Positions 46,912 to 54,479 of a DNA stretch of 64,000 nucleotides are shown in pieces; the stretch's first letter is position 1; the number at the start of each line of letters is the position of its first letter. Under the pieces are notes generated by a model. That model was not told the DNA's origin. It did not search any database and saw only the letters and a list, made by a program, of their open reading frames with translations. A program made the translations under genes and the position numbers. The DNA is from Bradyrhizobiaceae bacterium (GTDB lineage Bacteria; Pseudomonadota; Alphaproteobacteria; Rhizobiales; Xanthobacteraceae). The stretch is taken from positions 1 to 64,000 of the forward strand of contig CANKHA010000012.1 of assembly GCA_947481685.1 (NCBI GenBank), in the 5' to 3' direction.

Positions 46912-47418
46912 ATGGAAAACGCACCAACCAAACCCGTCCGCCCGAAAACGCTCAAGCGCTGGCTCAAGAGCACGTCGAACCGCACCTTTGCGCTCTATCC
47001 GGGCCTGATATTTCTGTTTGAACTTGCCCTGCATGGCGGCCGCATTCACTGGTTCGGTCTGAATTTGCTGATCGGCGTTCCGTTGCTGATCTGGGGCTAC
47101 GGTCAATATCGCCTCGGCGGCAATTTCCGCACACGCCATGGCGGCGGTGGGCCCGGCATCGAAGTCCCGCCCGACCGCATCGTCGATAACGGCATTTATG
47201 CCTACACCCGCAATCCGATGTATCTCGGCCACATGATTTTCATGGTCGGCCTGGCGGTGACATTCTGGTCGTGGGCGGCGTTGCTGCTGCTGGCCTTCCA
47301 CATCTACTGGTTCCAGCAGCGTGCTCTGGAAGACGAAAAGCACCTCACGCAAATGTTCGGCGCTGACTACAAGGACTATACGCTTCGCGTGAAGCGCTGG
47401 ATCCCGTTTGTTATTTGA
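46912..47418 (+). CDS. isoprenylcysteine/phospholipid-type membrane methyltransferase
   Basis: A 168-residue membrane protein of the ICMT/PEMT superfamily. Three or four helices are evident (FALYPGLIFLFELAL, NLLIGVPLLIWGYG, MIFMVGLAVTFW...). The SAM-binding signature is GIYAYTRNPMYLGHM (about 97-111) followed by a C-terminal ALEDEKHLTQMFGADYKDY, where the Glu pair and Y-x-x-Y are conserved. The methyl acceptor is unknown in bacteria of this type. It ends exactly at a REP palindrome shared with the convergent yaiI gene. Confidence 0.85.
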   Translation: MENAPTKPVRPKTLKRWLKSTSNRTFALYPGLIFLFELALHGGRIHWFGLNLLIGVPLLIWGYGQYRLGGNFRTRHGGGGPGIEVPPDRIVDNGIYAYTRNPMYLGHMIFMVGLAVTFWSWAALLLLAFHIYWFQQRALEDEKHLTQMFGADYKDYTLRVKRWIPFVI

Positions 47419-47445
47419 CCGATCACGGGCTTGCCCGAAGATCGG
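47419..47445. repeat. GATC-type REP palindrome, copy 3
   Basis: A 27 bp palindrome (arms CCGATC/GATCGG, inner CGGGC/GCCCG) beginning directly after the stop of the methyltransferase gene and ending nine bases before the stop of the convergent yaiI-like gene, so it could terminate both. Confidence 0.85.
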
Positions 47446-47454
47446 CACTCAAAC

Positions 47455-47925
47455 TTAGCGCCCGCGCTGCAGCCGCCGGATCGCCTGATCGAGGGCGGAC
47501 AGAAACGCCGAGCGGTCGCGCGGCGAGAAGGCGCGGGGGCCGCTGGTGGTCTCGCCTGCGGATCTCAAATCCGTCATCAGGTCGCGCACCGCCAGAGCCA
47601 TGCCGATGGAATCCGCGGTGAAGGTCTTGCCGTTGGGCGCGATCGCGGTTGCGCCGGCTTTCACGCAGCGTCCCGCCAGCGGAATATCCTGCGTGATCAC
47701 CACAGCAGAGGCATCGGCGCGTTCGGCAATCCAGTTGTCGGCGACGTCGGGACCCGCCGGCACGATGACGCGCTCGATCATCGGATCGTCCGGCACGCGG
47801 ATGAAACTGTTGGAGACCACGAACACCGGAAGCGCGAAGCGGGCGGCGACGCGATAGATCTCGTCCTTCACCGGACAGGCGTCGGCATCGACGTAAACGC
47901 GGATAGGTGAGGGCGGAGAATGCAT
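47455..47925 (-). CDS. YaiI/YqxD family protein (DUF188)
   Basis: A 156-residue protein of the UPF0178/DUF188 family, a PIN-like fold. The signature [19 protein letters not shown] is at the N-terminus, with [26 protein letters not shown] and [10 protein letters not shown] following, where the Asp residues resemble a nuclease metal site. The biological role is unknown. The start at 47925 (MHSPPSP) is chosen over a longer frame to 48006. Confidence 0.9.
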   Translation of the reverse strand: MHSPPSPIRVYVDADACPVKDEIYRVAARFALPVFVVSNSFIRVPDDPMIERVIVPAGPDVADNWIAERADASAVVITQDIPLAGRCVKAGATAIAPNGKTFTADSIGMALAVRDLMTDLRSAGETTSGPRAFSPRDRSAFLSALDQAIRRLQRGR

Positions 47926-48072
47926 GCGGCCATCATAGGAAAAATTTGCCGACCCGGCAGAGGATACCGCCGGACATCCACGGTTTGGATCGCAAGAAAC
48001 CAGCAAATCCCGGGTTTTTCGTGTGGCATCGCGGTTGCAACGAATCCAGCGAGATCAACGGGGGATTCGATT

Positions 48073-48273
48073 ATGTCTGTTTCTTACTTCTATGCCGGCA
48101 TCCGCCGCGCCGCCTTGCCCCGTGAAGATGTTGGCGTTCCGGTTGGGATCGAAGCCGAACCCAGGCCGCTCACCGACCATGAGATCAAGGAACAGATCCT
48201 CGAATTCGCGTTCAGTATGCTGGCGCGTTTCCCGTCCATGAAAGCCTTGCAGCGGATGTCGCGCGGAAGCTGA
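48073..48273 (+). CDS. small hypothetical protein
   Basis: A 66-residue protein with no signal peptide. It has a basic stretch near the start (GIRRAALPRED) and a helical C-terminal half (TDHEIKEQILEFAFSMLARFPSMKALQRMSRGS). GGGGGATTCGATT precedes the ATG. It is followed after 28 bases by a good terminator, which supports it as a real short gene. I do not recognise its family. Confidence 0.6.
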   Translation: MSVSYFYAGIRRAALPREDVGVPVGIEAEPRPLTDHEIKEQILEFAFSMLARFPSMKALQRMSRGS

Positions 48274-48301
48274 CACCGTCCTCGCTCCCTGCAAACAGCA
48301 G

Positions 48302-48334
48302 CGCCCCGGCCTCGCGGCCAGGGCGTTTTCGTTT
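48302..48334 (+). terminator. rho-independent terminator
   Basis: CGCCCCGGCC pairs with GGCCAGGGCG (one mismatch) around TCGC, followed by TTTTCGTTTG. It serves the small gene at 48073-48273. Confidence 0.8.
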
Positions 48335-48380
48335 GTTCAAGACGTTATGGAAGGCCGAATCCCTAAAATGCCGTCTGTAA

Positions 48381-48464
48381 TCAACTAAGTCCGCCGAACA
48401 GCCAGACCAGCAGAATAATCGGCAGGGGAATTCCGATCAGCCAAAGCAATAAGCCTTTTCCCAT
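48381..48464 (-). CDS. 27-residue single-span membrane protein
   Basis: The frame reads MGKGLLLWLIGIPLPI then ILLVWLFGGLS: one hydrophobic span with a basic start and no charged residue inside. A perfect GGAGG lies five bases before the ATG (GGAGGCAACC). The strong ribosome site and clean membrane design argue for a real microprotein. Similar LLLWLIGIPLPI peptides occur in Rhizobiales as I recall. Function unknown. Confidence 0.6.
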   Translation of the reverse strand: MGKGLLLWLIGIPLPIILLVWLFGGLS

Positions 48465-48626
48465 GGTTGCCTCCATCAATCGATAAACTGTGATCGGATA
48501 ACGGGGCAAAAGGCGTTGGGTTCCCGCGTCGGATTTCCGTCATTGCGGAAGCCGCGGAGCCCGTCAGGCAACAAAAGCCTCTTCATTTCGGGATGCGATT
48601 GCCTACATGCGGGGCGGAGGACACCG

Positions 48627-48941
48627 ATGTCGAAACCGCTGACCGTTTCCATTCCGCACCGCCTGGGCAAGGCCGAGGCCATGCGCCGTCTGAAGACGGG
48701 GCTGTCGTCGGCCCAGACCGACTACAAGAACTTCTTCACGGTGCAGGAAGAGACCTGGGAGGGCGACACCCTGACCTTCAGGCTCAGCGCGCTTGGCCAG
48801 GCGGCCTCCGGCGTCATCGATGTGCGGGAGGATCATGTCCAGCTGGAGGTGCAATTGCCCTGGCTGCTGCATCGCATCGCCGAGAAGGCGCAATCGGTGA
48901 TTCAGGCCCGCGGCAAGGTGCTTCTGGAGAATAAGAAGTAG
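48627..48941 (+). CDS. polyhydroxyalkanoic acid system family protein (PHA_gran_rgn)
   Basis: A 104-residue soluble protein of the TIGR02610 family found near polyhydroxyalkanoate granule genes. It starts MSKPLTVSIPHRLGKAEAMRRLKTGL and continues with LTFRLSALGQAASGVIDVREDHVQLEV, the characteristic strand pattern. The role is unproven. ATG 48627 has GCGGAGGACACCG; the open frame to 48516 lacks a ribosome site. No PHA synthase gene is in the window. Followed by a terminator. Confidence 0.82.
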   Translation: MSKPLTVSIPHRLGKAEAMRRLKTGLSSAQTDYKNFFTVQEETWEGDTLTFRLSALGQAASGVIDVREDHVQLEVQLPWLLHRIAEKAQSVIQARGKVLLENKK

Positions 48942-49037
48942 CCGCAAGCGCGAGCAGCAAAAGTGGACACCGGTTTTGCGCCCGGTCGCGCGGAAATCTC
49001 AACGCGTGGAAATCTCAAATTGAGCCTGAAAAAGCAA

Positions 49038-49070
49038 CGCCGGAGCACACAGTGCCCCGGCGAATTTTTT
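49038..49070 (+). terminator. rho-independent terminator
   Basis: CGCCGG-A-GCAC pairs with GTGC-C-CCGGCG around ACA and is followed by AATTTTTT. It lies 97 bases after the PHA_gran_rgn gene; part of the space between is a repeat-like AAAGTGGACACCGGTTTTGCG. Confidence 0.8.
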
Positions 49071-49159
49071 AGTCCCGGTTTGATCCCTGTTTGATCGCGT
49101 TGGAACGAATCGCAACACGAAGAATCGTCACCGGCGATGTATGAAGAGAATGTTGCGCT

Positions 49160-49375
49160 TTATGCGCGCCGCTTGGCCGATTTCTTCTTCTTGCCTTTGC
49201 CGCGACGCTGCGAGTTCAACGACAGACCGAGCGCCAGGGCCTTCTGCCGGATCGCGCCTTCCGTGCGCTTCAGCAGGCGAGCAATCTTCCCTGCCGGTAC
49301 AATAGCCTTTGCGGACGCCTTCAGTGCCTTCACTTCCGCCGCGAGCCACGAACGCCGATTTTTCTTGGTAGCCAA
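49160..49375 (-). CDS. small basic helix-turn-helix-like protein
   Basis: A 71-residue protein with a TTG start preceded by AGGAGATTCCA. The first 50 residues (NRRSWLAAEVKALKASAKAIVPAGKIARLLKRTEGAIRQKA, described here by positions 6-46) look like a SANT/Myb-type trihelix with a Trp near the start. The tail is strongly basic (RRGKGKKKKSAKRRA), suggesting nucleic-acid binding. Related short proteins are common in Bradyrhizobium. Target unknown. Confidence 0.7.
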   Translation of the reverse strand: MATKKNRRSWLAAEVKALKASAKAIVPAGKIARLLKRTEGAIRQKALALGLSLNSQRRGKGKKKKSAKRRA

Positions 49376-49564
49376 TGGAATCTCCTAAAATATTGAGAGG
49401 CGCATTCTAGCACAGGCTTGTGCGGAAGAAACCCCCATTTCCCGAGAAGCTTTCACGGGTCTTAATTAGATGCCTGCCAGAGCAGGGCGTTTGTGCGGCA
49501 ATCCAACCCACTAAATTTAGTCGCCCCCATCAAAGATAGGGGCGGAAACAAGCAAACTGTCCTG

Positions 49565-50206
49565 TTATTGGATCGGGATGGACCCTGTCGAAGCCGAGAT
49601 CGCGGCCGGGCGGTGCATGGGCGCGACCTGAACAGCAACACCGGGAGCATAGCCAAAAGCCTGCTCCGGCGTCACCATCGATGCACTTGCCACCGGCGAA
49701 TCGGACTTGCGGACCACTTGCACCGGCTCCGGGACCTGGCGTTTCACTATCACTGGGGACTTGGGATCGTTCAGCACCACCACCTGTGTGTTACTCACCC
49801 CTCTGCGCTGGACCAGCGCGAACAGCTTGGCAGCGTTCTTGGTGGCGAGGCGCACGCAGCCATGAGAGGCGCGGGTGCCGAGCCGGCCGACAGCGTTGCT
49901 GCCGTGGATGGCGTGGCCCCATTGGGTGAAGAAGATGGAATAAGGCATCGGCGCCTCGTCCCATTCCTTCGAATAATGCTCTTCCTCCATCCGGAACGGC
50001 TGGAACTCGCCATACGGCGTTTCGTATTTGCCCCGCTGACCGGTCGAGACGGGCCAGGAGAACTTTTCGCTGCCGTCCACCACCACGGTCATGTTCTGCG
50101 CCACCTTATCGCCGGTGATCAGGATGCCTGCCTGGGCGGGTAACGGCAGCAGCCACAGAAAAACCGCCGCGAATGGCGCGGCGGCGGATATCCGGAAGCG
50201 GGGCAT
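49565..50206 (-). CDS. L,D-transpeptidase (YkuD domain)
   Basis: A 213-residue exported enzyme that forms 3-3 peptidoglycan cross-links or attaches proteins to peptidoglycan. The signal peptide ends near LPLPAQAG. The catalytic motif HGSNAVGRLGTRASHGCVRL with the active Cys in SHGCVRL is intact. The C-terminal 70 residues are Pro/Val-rich and variable. Start at 50206 gives a good signal peptide; upstream ATG codons lack ribosome sites, so the start is uncertain. A possible hairpin (CGCCCC/GGGGCG, 49522-49544) lies beyond the stop. Confidence 0.88.
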   Translation of the reverse strand: MPRFRISAAAPFAAVFLWLLPLPAQAGILITGDKVAQNMTVVVDGSEKFSWPVSTGQRGKYETPYGEFQPFRMEEEHYSKEWDEAPMPYSIFFTQWGHAIHGSNAVGRLGTRASHGCVRLATKNAAKLFALVQRRGVSNTQVVVLNDPKSPVIVKRQVPEPVQVVRKSDSPVASASMVTPEQAFGYAPGVAVQVAPMHRPAAISASTGSIPIQ

Positions 50207-50385
50207 GAATTTGTCCGTAAAAAACCGTGTGGGCATTGCGCTGAAACAAGCGTTTTGCACCTTTTTGGTTCCCCGGGTCAGTACGCAATTTCCAATTATT
50301 TCTGGAGGTTACTCCGATGACCCTGGCTTCATCAAGCAGACAATTCCGGAGAATGGTCATCGCCAAACAAAGGATGCCGCGCCGA

Positions 50386-50772
50386 CTATTGCTTGTTGCG
50401 CGCGCGTGCCGCGAGCAGTTGCTTGATGTGGTCGTGAATGGCGTGGTGGTCATAAGGCTTGTTCAGCGCCGGACCGTCCTTGCAGAGATCCCGTGCCGCC
50501 TCCACGGATTTGGACAACGTTCCCGCGAGCGTGACCTCAACACCGGGATGATGAGTACGCACCCATTTGGCGAGGACGAAACCGCCTAATTCATCCGCGG
50601 CGTCCGCATCGACCAGCACCACATCGATACAGTTGTCGCTGGCGAAGAATTGCTGTGCCTCGTCTCCACTGGCGGCCTCGATGACGCGATAGCCGCATTC
50701 CCGCAGGAAGGCCGCGAGCGGGCCGCGGATGAGGATGTCGGATTCAACCACAAGGATGCAGACGTCATTCAT
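50386..50772 (-). CDS. receiver-only response regulator (second of a pair)
   Basis: A 128-residue single REC domain without an output domain. The start MNDVCILVVESDILIRGPL gives the acidic pocket (E-S-D), the phosphate-accepting Asp is in VVLVDADAADELGGF, Thr in VTLAGT and Lys in ALNKPYDHH. The usual EDE pocket is shifted and DMMMP is replaced by DADAAD, so signalling properties may differ. It overlaps the upstream regulator by eight bases; no kinase is nearby. Confidence 0.87.
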   Translation of the reverse strand: MNDVCILVVESDILIRGPLAAFLRECGYRVIEAASGDEAQQFFASDNCIDVVLVDADAADELGGFVLAKWVRTHHPGVEVTLAGTLSKSVEAARDLCKDGPALNKPYDHHAIHDHIKQLLAARARNKQ

Positions 50773-51172
50773 GGGAGGTCCTCGAAGGATCGCGCCCGAG
50801 GGTGGCAAGGATTAAAGCAATAACCCGGTCGGCACTGTATGGCTTTTGAACAAAAATGCCGGGCATTCCATCCGGCGGGGGGCGGAGCGTTGCAGAGGTG
50901 ATAATCACCGGGATCGACGGATAGCTGGCGAGCAACTGCCGCGCGAGACTGAGCCCATCCATGGCGCCCGGCATCATAACGTCGGTGAAAACCAGATCGA
51001 CCGCTCCGCCGGAGGCGATATAGGTCAAAGCCTCTTCGGCATGGCTTGCTTCGATCACCGTGAAGCCCGCTTCGCGCAGTTCGTCGGAGATCAAAAGCCG
51101 GATCAGGGCTTCGTCTTCGACAACCAAAACCCGGACCGGATTGTCAGCCCCATCGAGTGGCACGGGCACCAT
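50765..51172 (-). CDS. receiver-only response regulator (first of a pair)
   Basis: A 135-residue REC domain protein. Acidic pocket in VLVVEDEALIRLLISDEL, phosphoacceptor Asp in LVFTDVMMPGAMDGLSLA, Thr/Ser in VIITSATL and Lys in FVQKPYSADRV. It resembles Rhizobiales single-domain regulators that take phosphate from hybrid or HWE-type kinases, none of which is encoded here. ATG 51172 is used; a TTG four codons earlier is possible. The stop overlaps the second regulator's start, so both are co-translated. Confidence 0.88.
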   Translation of the reverse strand: MVPVPLDGADNPVRVLVVEDEALIRLLISDELREAGFTVIEASHAEEALTYIASGGAVDLVFTDVMMPGAMDGLSLARQLLASYPSIPVIITSATLRPPPDGMPGIFVQKPYSADRVIALILATLGRDPSRTSHE

Positions 51173-51308
51173 TTGCAATTCCAAATTTCACGCGTCAGTG
51201 CAATACCGGCTGTGGCAAAGCGTTCCAACGGAAATCTGGCGGAAATCTGGGTTGATCAAATGATTGTGTGGGCGCCGATGCGTGCGCCGGACCCGGAGGG
51301 AGCGGGAA

Positions 51309-51701
51309 CTAGCGCCCGAACTCGAGCGCCCAGTAACGCTGGCCCGATGCTGCGGTGGCGGACCCCAACCCATAACGCGTGAAGTCCGGCCGCAGCATGT
51401 TGGCGCGGTGCGGCGGCGAATTGCTCCACTGCAGCATCGCGCAATTTACGTCGGCGCAGCCGACGCTGACATTCTCGCCCGATGCGCCACGCGGCGCACG
51501 CCGCTCGAAGAAGCCGGCGTGATCCATCGACTGGCGGCGCGCCATGTCGGCTGCGTGCGCCTTGGCCAGTGCGGCGAGCGGGCCGTTTGCGCGCATGGGC
51601 TTCAGCCCATTGGCCTTGCGCAGGCCGTTGAGGTCGAGCGCCTGGGCGGGCAGGGCAGTGGTGGCGAGCAGCAGCACGAGGGGGATCGATGACAGGCGCA
51701 T
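51309..51701 (-). CDS. exported CAP/SCP-domain protein A
   Basis: A 130-residue protein with a signal peptide (MRLSSIPLVLLLATTALPAQA) followed by a CAP domain of the bacterial YkwD type. Conserved positions: LAALAKAHAADMARRQSMDHAGF (His), GENVSVGC (Glu-Asn), MLQWSNSPPHRANML (His) and RYWALEFGR at the end. Function of bacterial CAP proteins is largely unknown. It is a tandem paralogue of the next gene upstream (51747-52205), separated by 45 bases. Confidence 0.85.
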   Translation of the reverse strand: MRLSSIPLVLLLATTALPAQALDLNGLRKANGLKPMRANGPLAALAKAHAADMARRQSMDHAGFFERRAPRGASGENVSVGCADVNCAMLQWSNSPPHRANMLRPDFTRYGLGSATAASGQRYWALEFGR

Positions 51702-51746
51702 GCCGCGCAGTGAACAGGCAATCGCGGCATCATTAAGCCGGACGCA

Positions 51747-52205
51747 TCAACGCTTTTTGGATGCGGCCGATTCCATATATTGCTTGCCTCCGCTGCGTTG
51801 CGCCCGTGAGACCGGCGCGCCGCCGCCGAGTTCCATCACCCAGTAGCGCCGGCCGTTCGACGACACCACGGTGGCGAGACCGTAGGTGGTCACGTCCTTG
51901 CGCAGCATGGCGGCGCGGTGCGGTCCTGAGCGCGACCATTGCAGGATCGCGCAGCTTTCGTCACCGCAGCCATAGCTGACGACTTCGGCGGAGGCCCCAA
52001 GCGGCCCGCGCTCGGTCGCGAAGCCGCGATGGTCCAGCGCATTACGCACCGCCAGGTCGCGCGCGTGGAATTGTGCGATCCCGGCGAGATGCGAATCCAC
52101 TGCCAGCGGCGCGCGGCCGTTCTTCGCGCGATAGCCGTTGACGTCCAGCGCCTGGGCGGAGGTGGCAAGACCAAACAGAACGCAAGCGGTGAGAAAGCTG
52201 CGCAT
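51747..52205 (-). CDS. exported CAP/SCP-domain protein B
   Basis: A 152-residue paralogue of protein A: signal peptide MRSFLTACVLFGLATSAQA, then LDVNGYRAKNGRAPLAVDSHLAG, HARDLAVRNALDHRGF, and ILQWSRSGPHRAAMLRKD. The GEN motif has become GASAEVVSYGC, so the Glu is shifted by one. A basic tail of about 20 residues (VSRAQRSGGKQYMESAASKKR) is absent from A. Two Cys (YGCGDESC) match those of A and may form a disulphide. Likely co-transcribed with A. Confidence 0.85.
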   Translation of the reverse strand: MRSFLTACVLFGLATSAQALDVNGYRAKNGRAPLAVDSHLAGIAQFHARDLAVRNALDHRGFATERGPLGASAEVVSYGCGDESCAILQWSRSGPHRAAMLRKDVTTYGLATVVSSNGRRYWVMELGGGAPVSRAQRSGGKQYMESAASKKR

Positions 52206-52346
52206 GACAGGCTCCTGCGTCGGCGCGGGGGAGGATTATTGTTTGTGCAGAATTGATCACTGATCGGTATATCCCGCGCAACCAAACAAGCCTGGTCTTG
52301 GCGCAAGGCGGTCGCCAGGGCCGTCGTAACACGGGGCGGAAACACC

Positions 52347-52610
52347 ATGTCCATTGAAGCACTGCTTATCATCGTGCTGATCGGCCTTGCTGCCGGCTGG
52401 CTCGCCGGCCAGATCGTACAAGGCACCGGCTTCGGGCTTGTCGGCGATATCGTCATCGGCATCGTCGGCGCATTGATTGCAAGCTTGCTGTTCCCAAGGC
52501 TCGGCTTTGCGCTTGGCGGTGGCTATCTCGGCGCGATCATCTCGTCCGCCATCGGCGCAATCCTGCTGCTGGTCGTGGCGCGGCTGATCAAGCGCGGCGG
52601 ACGCTGGTAG
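52347..52610 (+). CDS. GlsB/YeaQ/YmgE family membrane protein
   Basis: An 87-residue protein with three membrane spans of the 'transglycosylase-associated' family: ALLIIVLIGLAAGWLAGQIVQG, LVGDIVIGIVGALIASLLF, and YLGAIISSAIGAILLLVVARLIKR. Family members are general-stress proteins in several bacteria; the true role is unclear. The stop codon is followed directly by an array of three GATC palindromes and then by a terminator. Confidence 0.9.
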   Translation: MSIEALLIIVLIGLAAGWLAGQIVQGTGFGLVGDIVIGIVGALIASLLFPRLGFALGGGYLGAIISSAIGAILLLVVARLIKRGGRW

Positions 52611-52705
52611 CCGATCACGCGTTTACGCGAAGATCGGCAAGTAAACGATCGCGGGCCTGTCCGAAGATCGGTGTGTCAAACGATCACGGGCCTGCCCGAA
52701 GATCG
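52611..52705. repeat. array of three GATC-type REP palindromes, 35 bp period
   Basis: Palindromes start at 52611, 52646 and 52681, exactly 35 bp apart. The first has inner CGCG-TTTA-CGCG pairing; the others have the usual CGGGC/GCCCG type with compensating changes (CGGGCC/GTCCGAA). Spacers of about eight bases end in AAC. The array starts at the first base after the glsB-like stop codon. It is not CRISPR: repeats are palindromic and spacers too short. Confidence 0.88.
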
Positions 52706-52725
52706 TATGTAAAAATCCATATGTC

Positions 52726-52758
52726 ATGGCCGGGCCAAAGCCCGGCCATTCGCTTTTC
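52726..52758 (+). terminator. rho-independent terminator
   Basis: ATGGCCGGGC-CAAA-GCCCGGCCAT gives a perfect 10 bp stem, followed by TCGCTTTT. It probably ends the glsB-like transcript after the palindrome array. Confidence 0.85.
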
Positions 52759-52874
52759 CAGATCGTTCGCGCTGTAAATATCCCGGGACAAATGCCGCTG
52801 GTGCGGGAACCTGAAGCACCCGTTCTCCGTTTCTCCCCACGAGCCGTTCACATCGGCCACAGGGAGAAATTACC

Positions 52875-53099
52875 ATGCGCGCGAAAGCATTGATTCTGTT
52901 CGCCGCTTCGGCCGCCTTGCTCATCAGCGGCGCAGCGAATGCTGCCGAGAAAAACGGCAGGCCGTTGAATCCCGCCGATCCCCTGGCCTCGAGTGCCATG
53001 AAGGATAACTGGCGCACACGCGCGATGAATGCCGCGCGCGGAGGCGCCGGTCGGTTCGATTGCGGCGCCGCGTCGTGGTACGGCGCATGCTGTCGATGA
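52875..53099 (+). CDS. small exported protein
   Basis: A 74-residue protein with a signal peptide (MRAKALILFAASAALLISGAANA) and a 50-residue mature part, EKNGRPLNPADPL onwards, ending FDCGAASWYGACCR with three Cys. CAGGGAGAAATTACC precedes the ATG. No family is recognised. The 250 bases after it have no convincing gene or signal. Confidence 0.65.
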   Translation: MRAKALILFAASAALLISGAANAAEKNGRPLNPADPLASSAMKDNWRTRAMNAARGGAGRFDCGAASWYGACCR

Positions 53100-53348
53100 G
53101 CGCGGCGACCGCAAGGACGGTGAGGAAAGCGGTGGCGGCCGTCTGCGCGAAGATCGCGGCGAGGGTGCTGCGGAATAGCGCGGCGACCGCATGGTTGCGC
53201 CGTTACTCCGGCGTCACAAGCCGGCGCGGAATACCCCCTTTGGCCAGCATCCCGGCCCGCAAAACCGTGTATGCTTTGGACAGGGAGCAAAGCTGAACCC
53301 TCAGGTTTGGCGGCCGTTCTCCCGGTTTTTTACCTGCAGGAGCAGACC

Positions 53349-53720
53349 ATGAGTATTTTCGGAAAAATCATGTCAGCCATTTTCGGCAGCAGCGCTGCCG
53401 CCGCCCCCGGCAGCACGGCGTCGTCGCCTTCAGCCTTGCCTTCAGGCGCAACGCCAATGTCCGATGTCGATGTCGGCGCCACGCTCGACGCGCTCGCCAA
53501 GACGAACAAAGAGAAGCTCGACTGGAAACACTCCATCGTCGATCTGATGAAGCTGCTCAACCTCGACAGCAGCATCACCGCACGCAAGGAGCTCGCCAAG
53601 GAGCTCAATTATACCGGCGACACGAACGATTCCGCGACCATGAACGTCTGGCTGCACAAGCAGGTGATCGCGAAGCTTGCGGCCAACGGCGGCGAGCTGC
53701 CTGCGGACATGAAGGCCTAG
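53349..53720 (+). CDS. DUF3597 family protein
   Basis: A 123-residue protein. The N-terminus (MSIFGKIMSAIFG) is followed by an Ala/Ser/Pro linker to about residue 37. The DUF3597 domain reads VDVGATLDALAKTNKEKLDW, HSIVDLMKLLNLDSSITARKELAKEL, and NYTGDTNDSATMNVWLHKQV. The domain resembles a small helical peptidoglycan- or LysM-associated module, but no role is established. TGCAGGAGCAGACC precedes the ATG. Confidence 0.88.
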   Translation: MSIFGKIMSAIFGSSAAAAPGSTASSPSALPSGATPMSDVDVGATLDALAKTNKEKLDWKHSIVDLMKLLNLDSSITARKELAKELNYTGDTNDSATMNVWLHKQVIAKLAANGGELPADMKA

Positions 53721-53842
53721 AGACCCTTAACCATCGTCGTCATCGCCGGAACTCGGGTACATCCTGGGTTCCGCATGTTTGGTGCCCACATCGGGTAGAC
53801 CCGATGTGGGCTATCACATCCGGCGATGATGACGGGCGTGTC

Positions 53843-54169
53843 CTACGGTTCTGTTAGTGGGTATTGCAGCTCCGTATAGGGTACGGTCAGATTTCCTGAC
53901 GTCGTGATGCCCGTCTTGTACGGGTTTGGATGCCCCGCCGCCTCGAAGATGCGGCCAACACATTGCTCGAACGCAATAGTCCGCCCGGGGTTGTCCAAAT
54001 AGGTCATGCGCTGCTGGCCGCCCGGATCGCGGGAGCAAACGGCGCTTACCAAGATGGCGCATTGGCGGAACGGGCCCGTGCATTCTTCCGCTGCTGCCGG
54101 TGTCAATCCCCCTGCGGAGAACGTCGTGGCGACGGTAACAATTACGGCAATCGGCAGCGAGATTTTCAT
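53843..54169 (-). CDS. small exported Cys-containing protein
   Basis: A 108-residue protein with a signal peptide (ending TPAAAEE) and four Cys in the mature part: EECTGPFRQCAI, SAVCSRDPGG and FEQCVGRIFEAAG. The pattern C-x6-C...FExCVGxxFE recurs in a broken copy just upstream (54222-54470), so this was a tandem pair. GGAGGTGGGTC precedes the ATG. No family or function is recognised. Confidence 0.7.
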   Translation of the reverse strand: MKISLPIAVIVTVATTFSAGGLTPAAAEECTGPFRQCAILVSAVCSRDPGGQQRMTYLDNPGRTIAFEQCVGRIFEAAGHPNPYKTGITTSGNLTVPYTELQYPLTEP

Positions 54170-54221
54170 GACCCACCTCCAAAGCTGAAGGCCGCAAGTT
54201 TATGCGCATCCGGGAAGACTG

Positions 54222-54470
54222 TCTAATCGCGGAAGACGGTTGCGTGTTAAGGATTACCGCTTCGGAGTCGGCTGTGCTGACGATGGTATAGGGTTCGGCG
54301 CGCCGTGCGGACTCGTGAACCTCACCGATACATTCCTCAAAGCGGTTGCTGGCGCTCTCGCGGTCCCTGTACCAGATCATCATCTTGCCGTTCTCGACCT
54401 CGCAGAAGCTCCGACATCCCTGGCGCATTGGGCGTATGGGTCGGTGCACGGCACAGTCTTCGCCTGCGCC
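54222..54470 (-). pseudogene. broken paralogue of the Cys-containing exported protein
   Basis: The minus-strand frame reads EDCAVHRPIRPMRQGCRSFC, then MMIWYRDR, FEECIGEVHESARRAEPYTI, matching the neighbouring gene's EECTGPFRQC, MTYLDN and FEQCVGRIFEAAG...NPYKT in order and spacing. There is no signal peptide in frame and no stop before the frame runs into the neighbour. It is thus a fragment, lying against the TPR fragment on the other strand. Confidence 0.6.
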
Positions 54471-54479
54471 CGCGCCGCG

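Noticed and set aside
52611-52705. possible small CRISPR array (35 bp period)
   Set aside because: The repeats are themselves full palindromes of 26-27 bp, they diverge from each other, spacers are about eight bases, and no cas genes are near.
53100-53348. hydrophobic minus-strand frame near 53100-53200
   Set aside because: It contains a membrane-like stretch but is preceded by a stop and has no usable start codon; probably chance.
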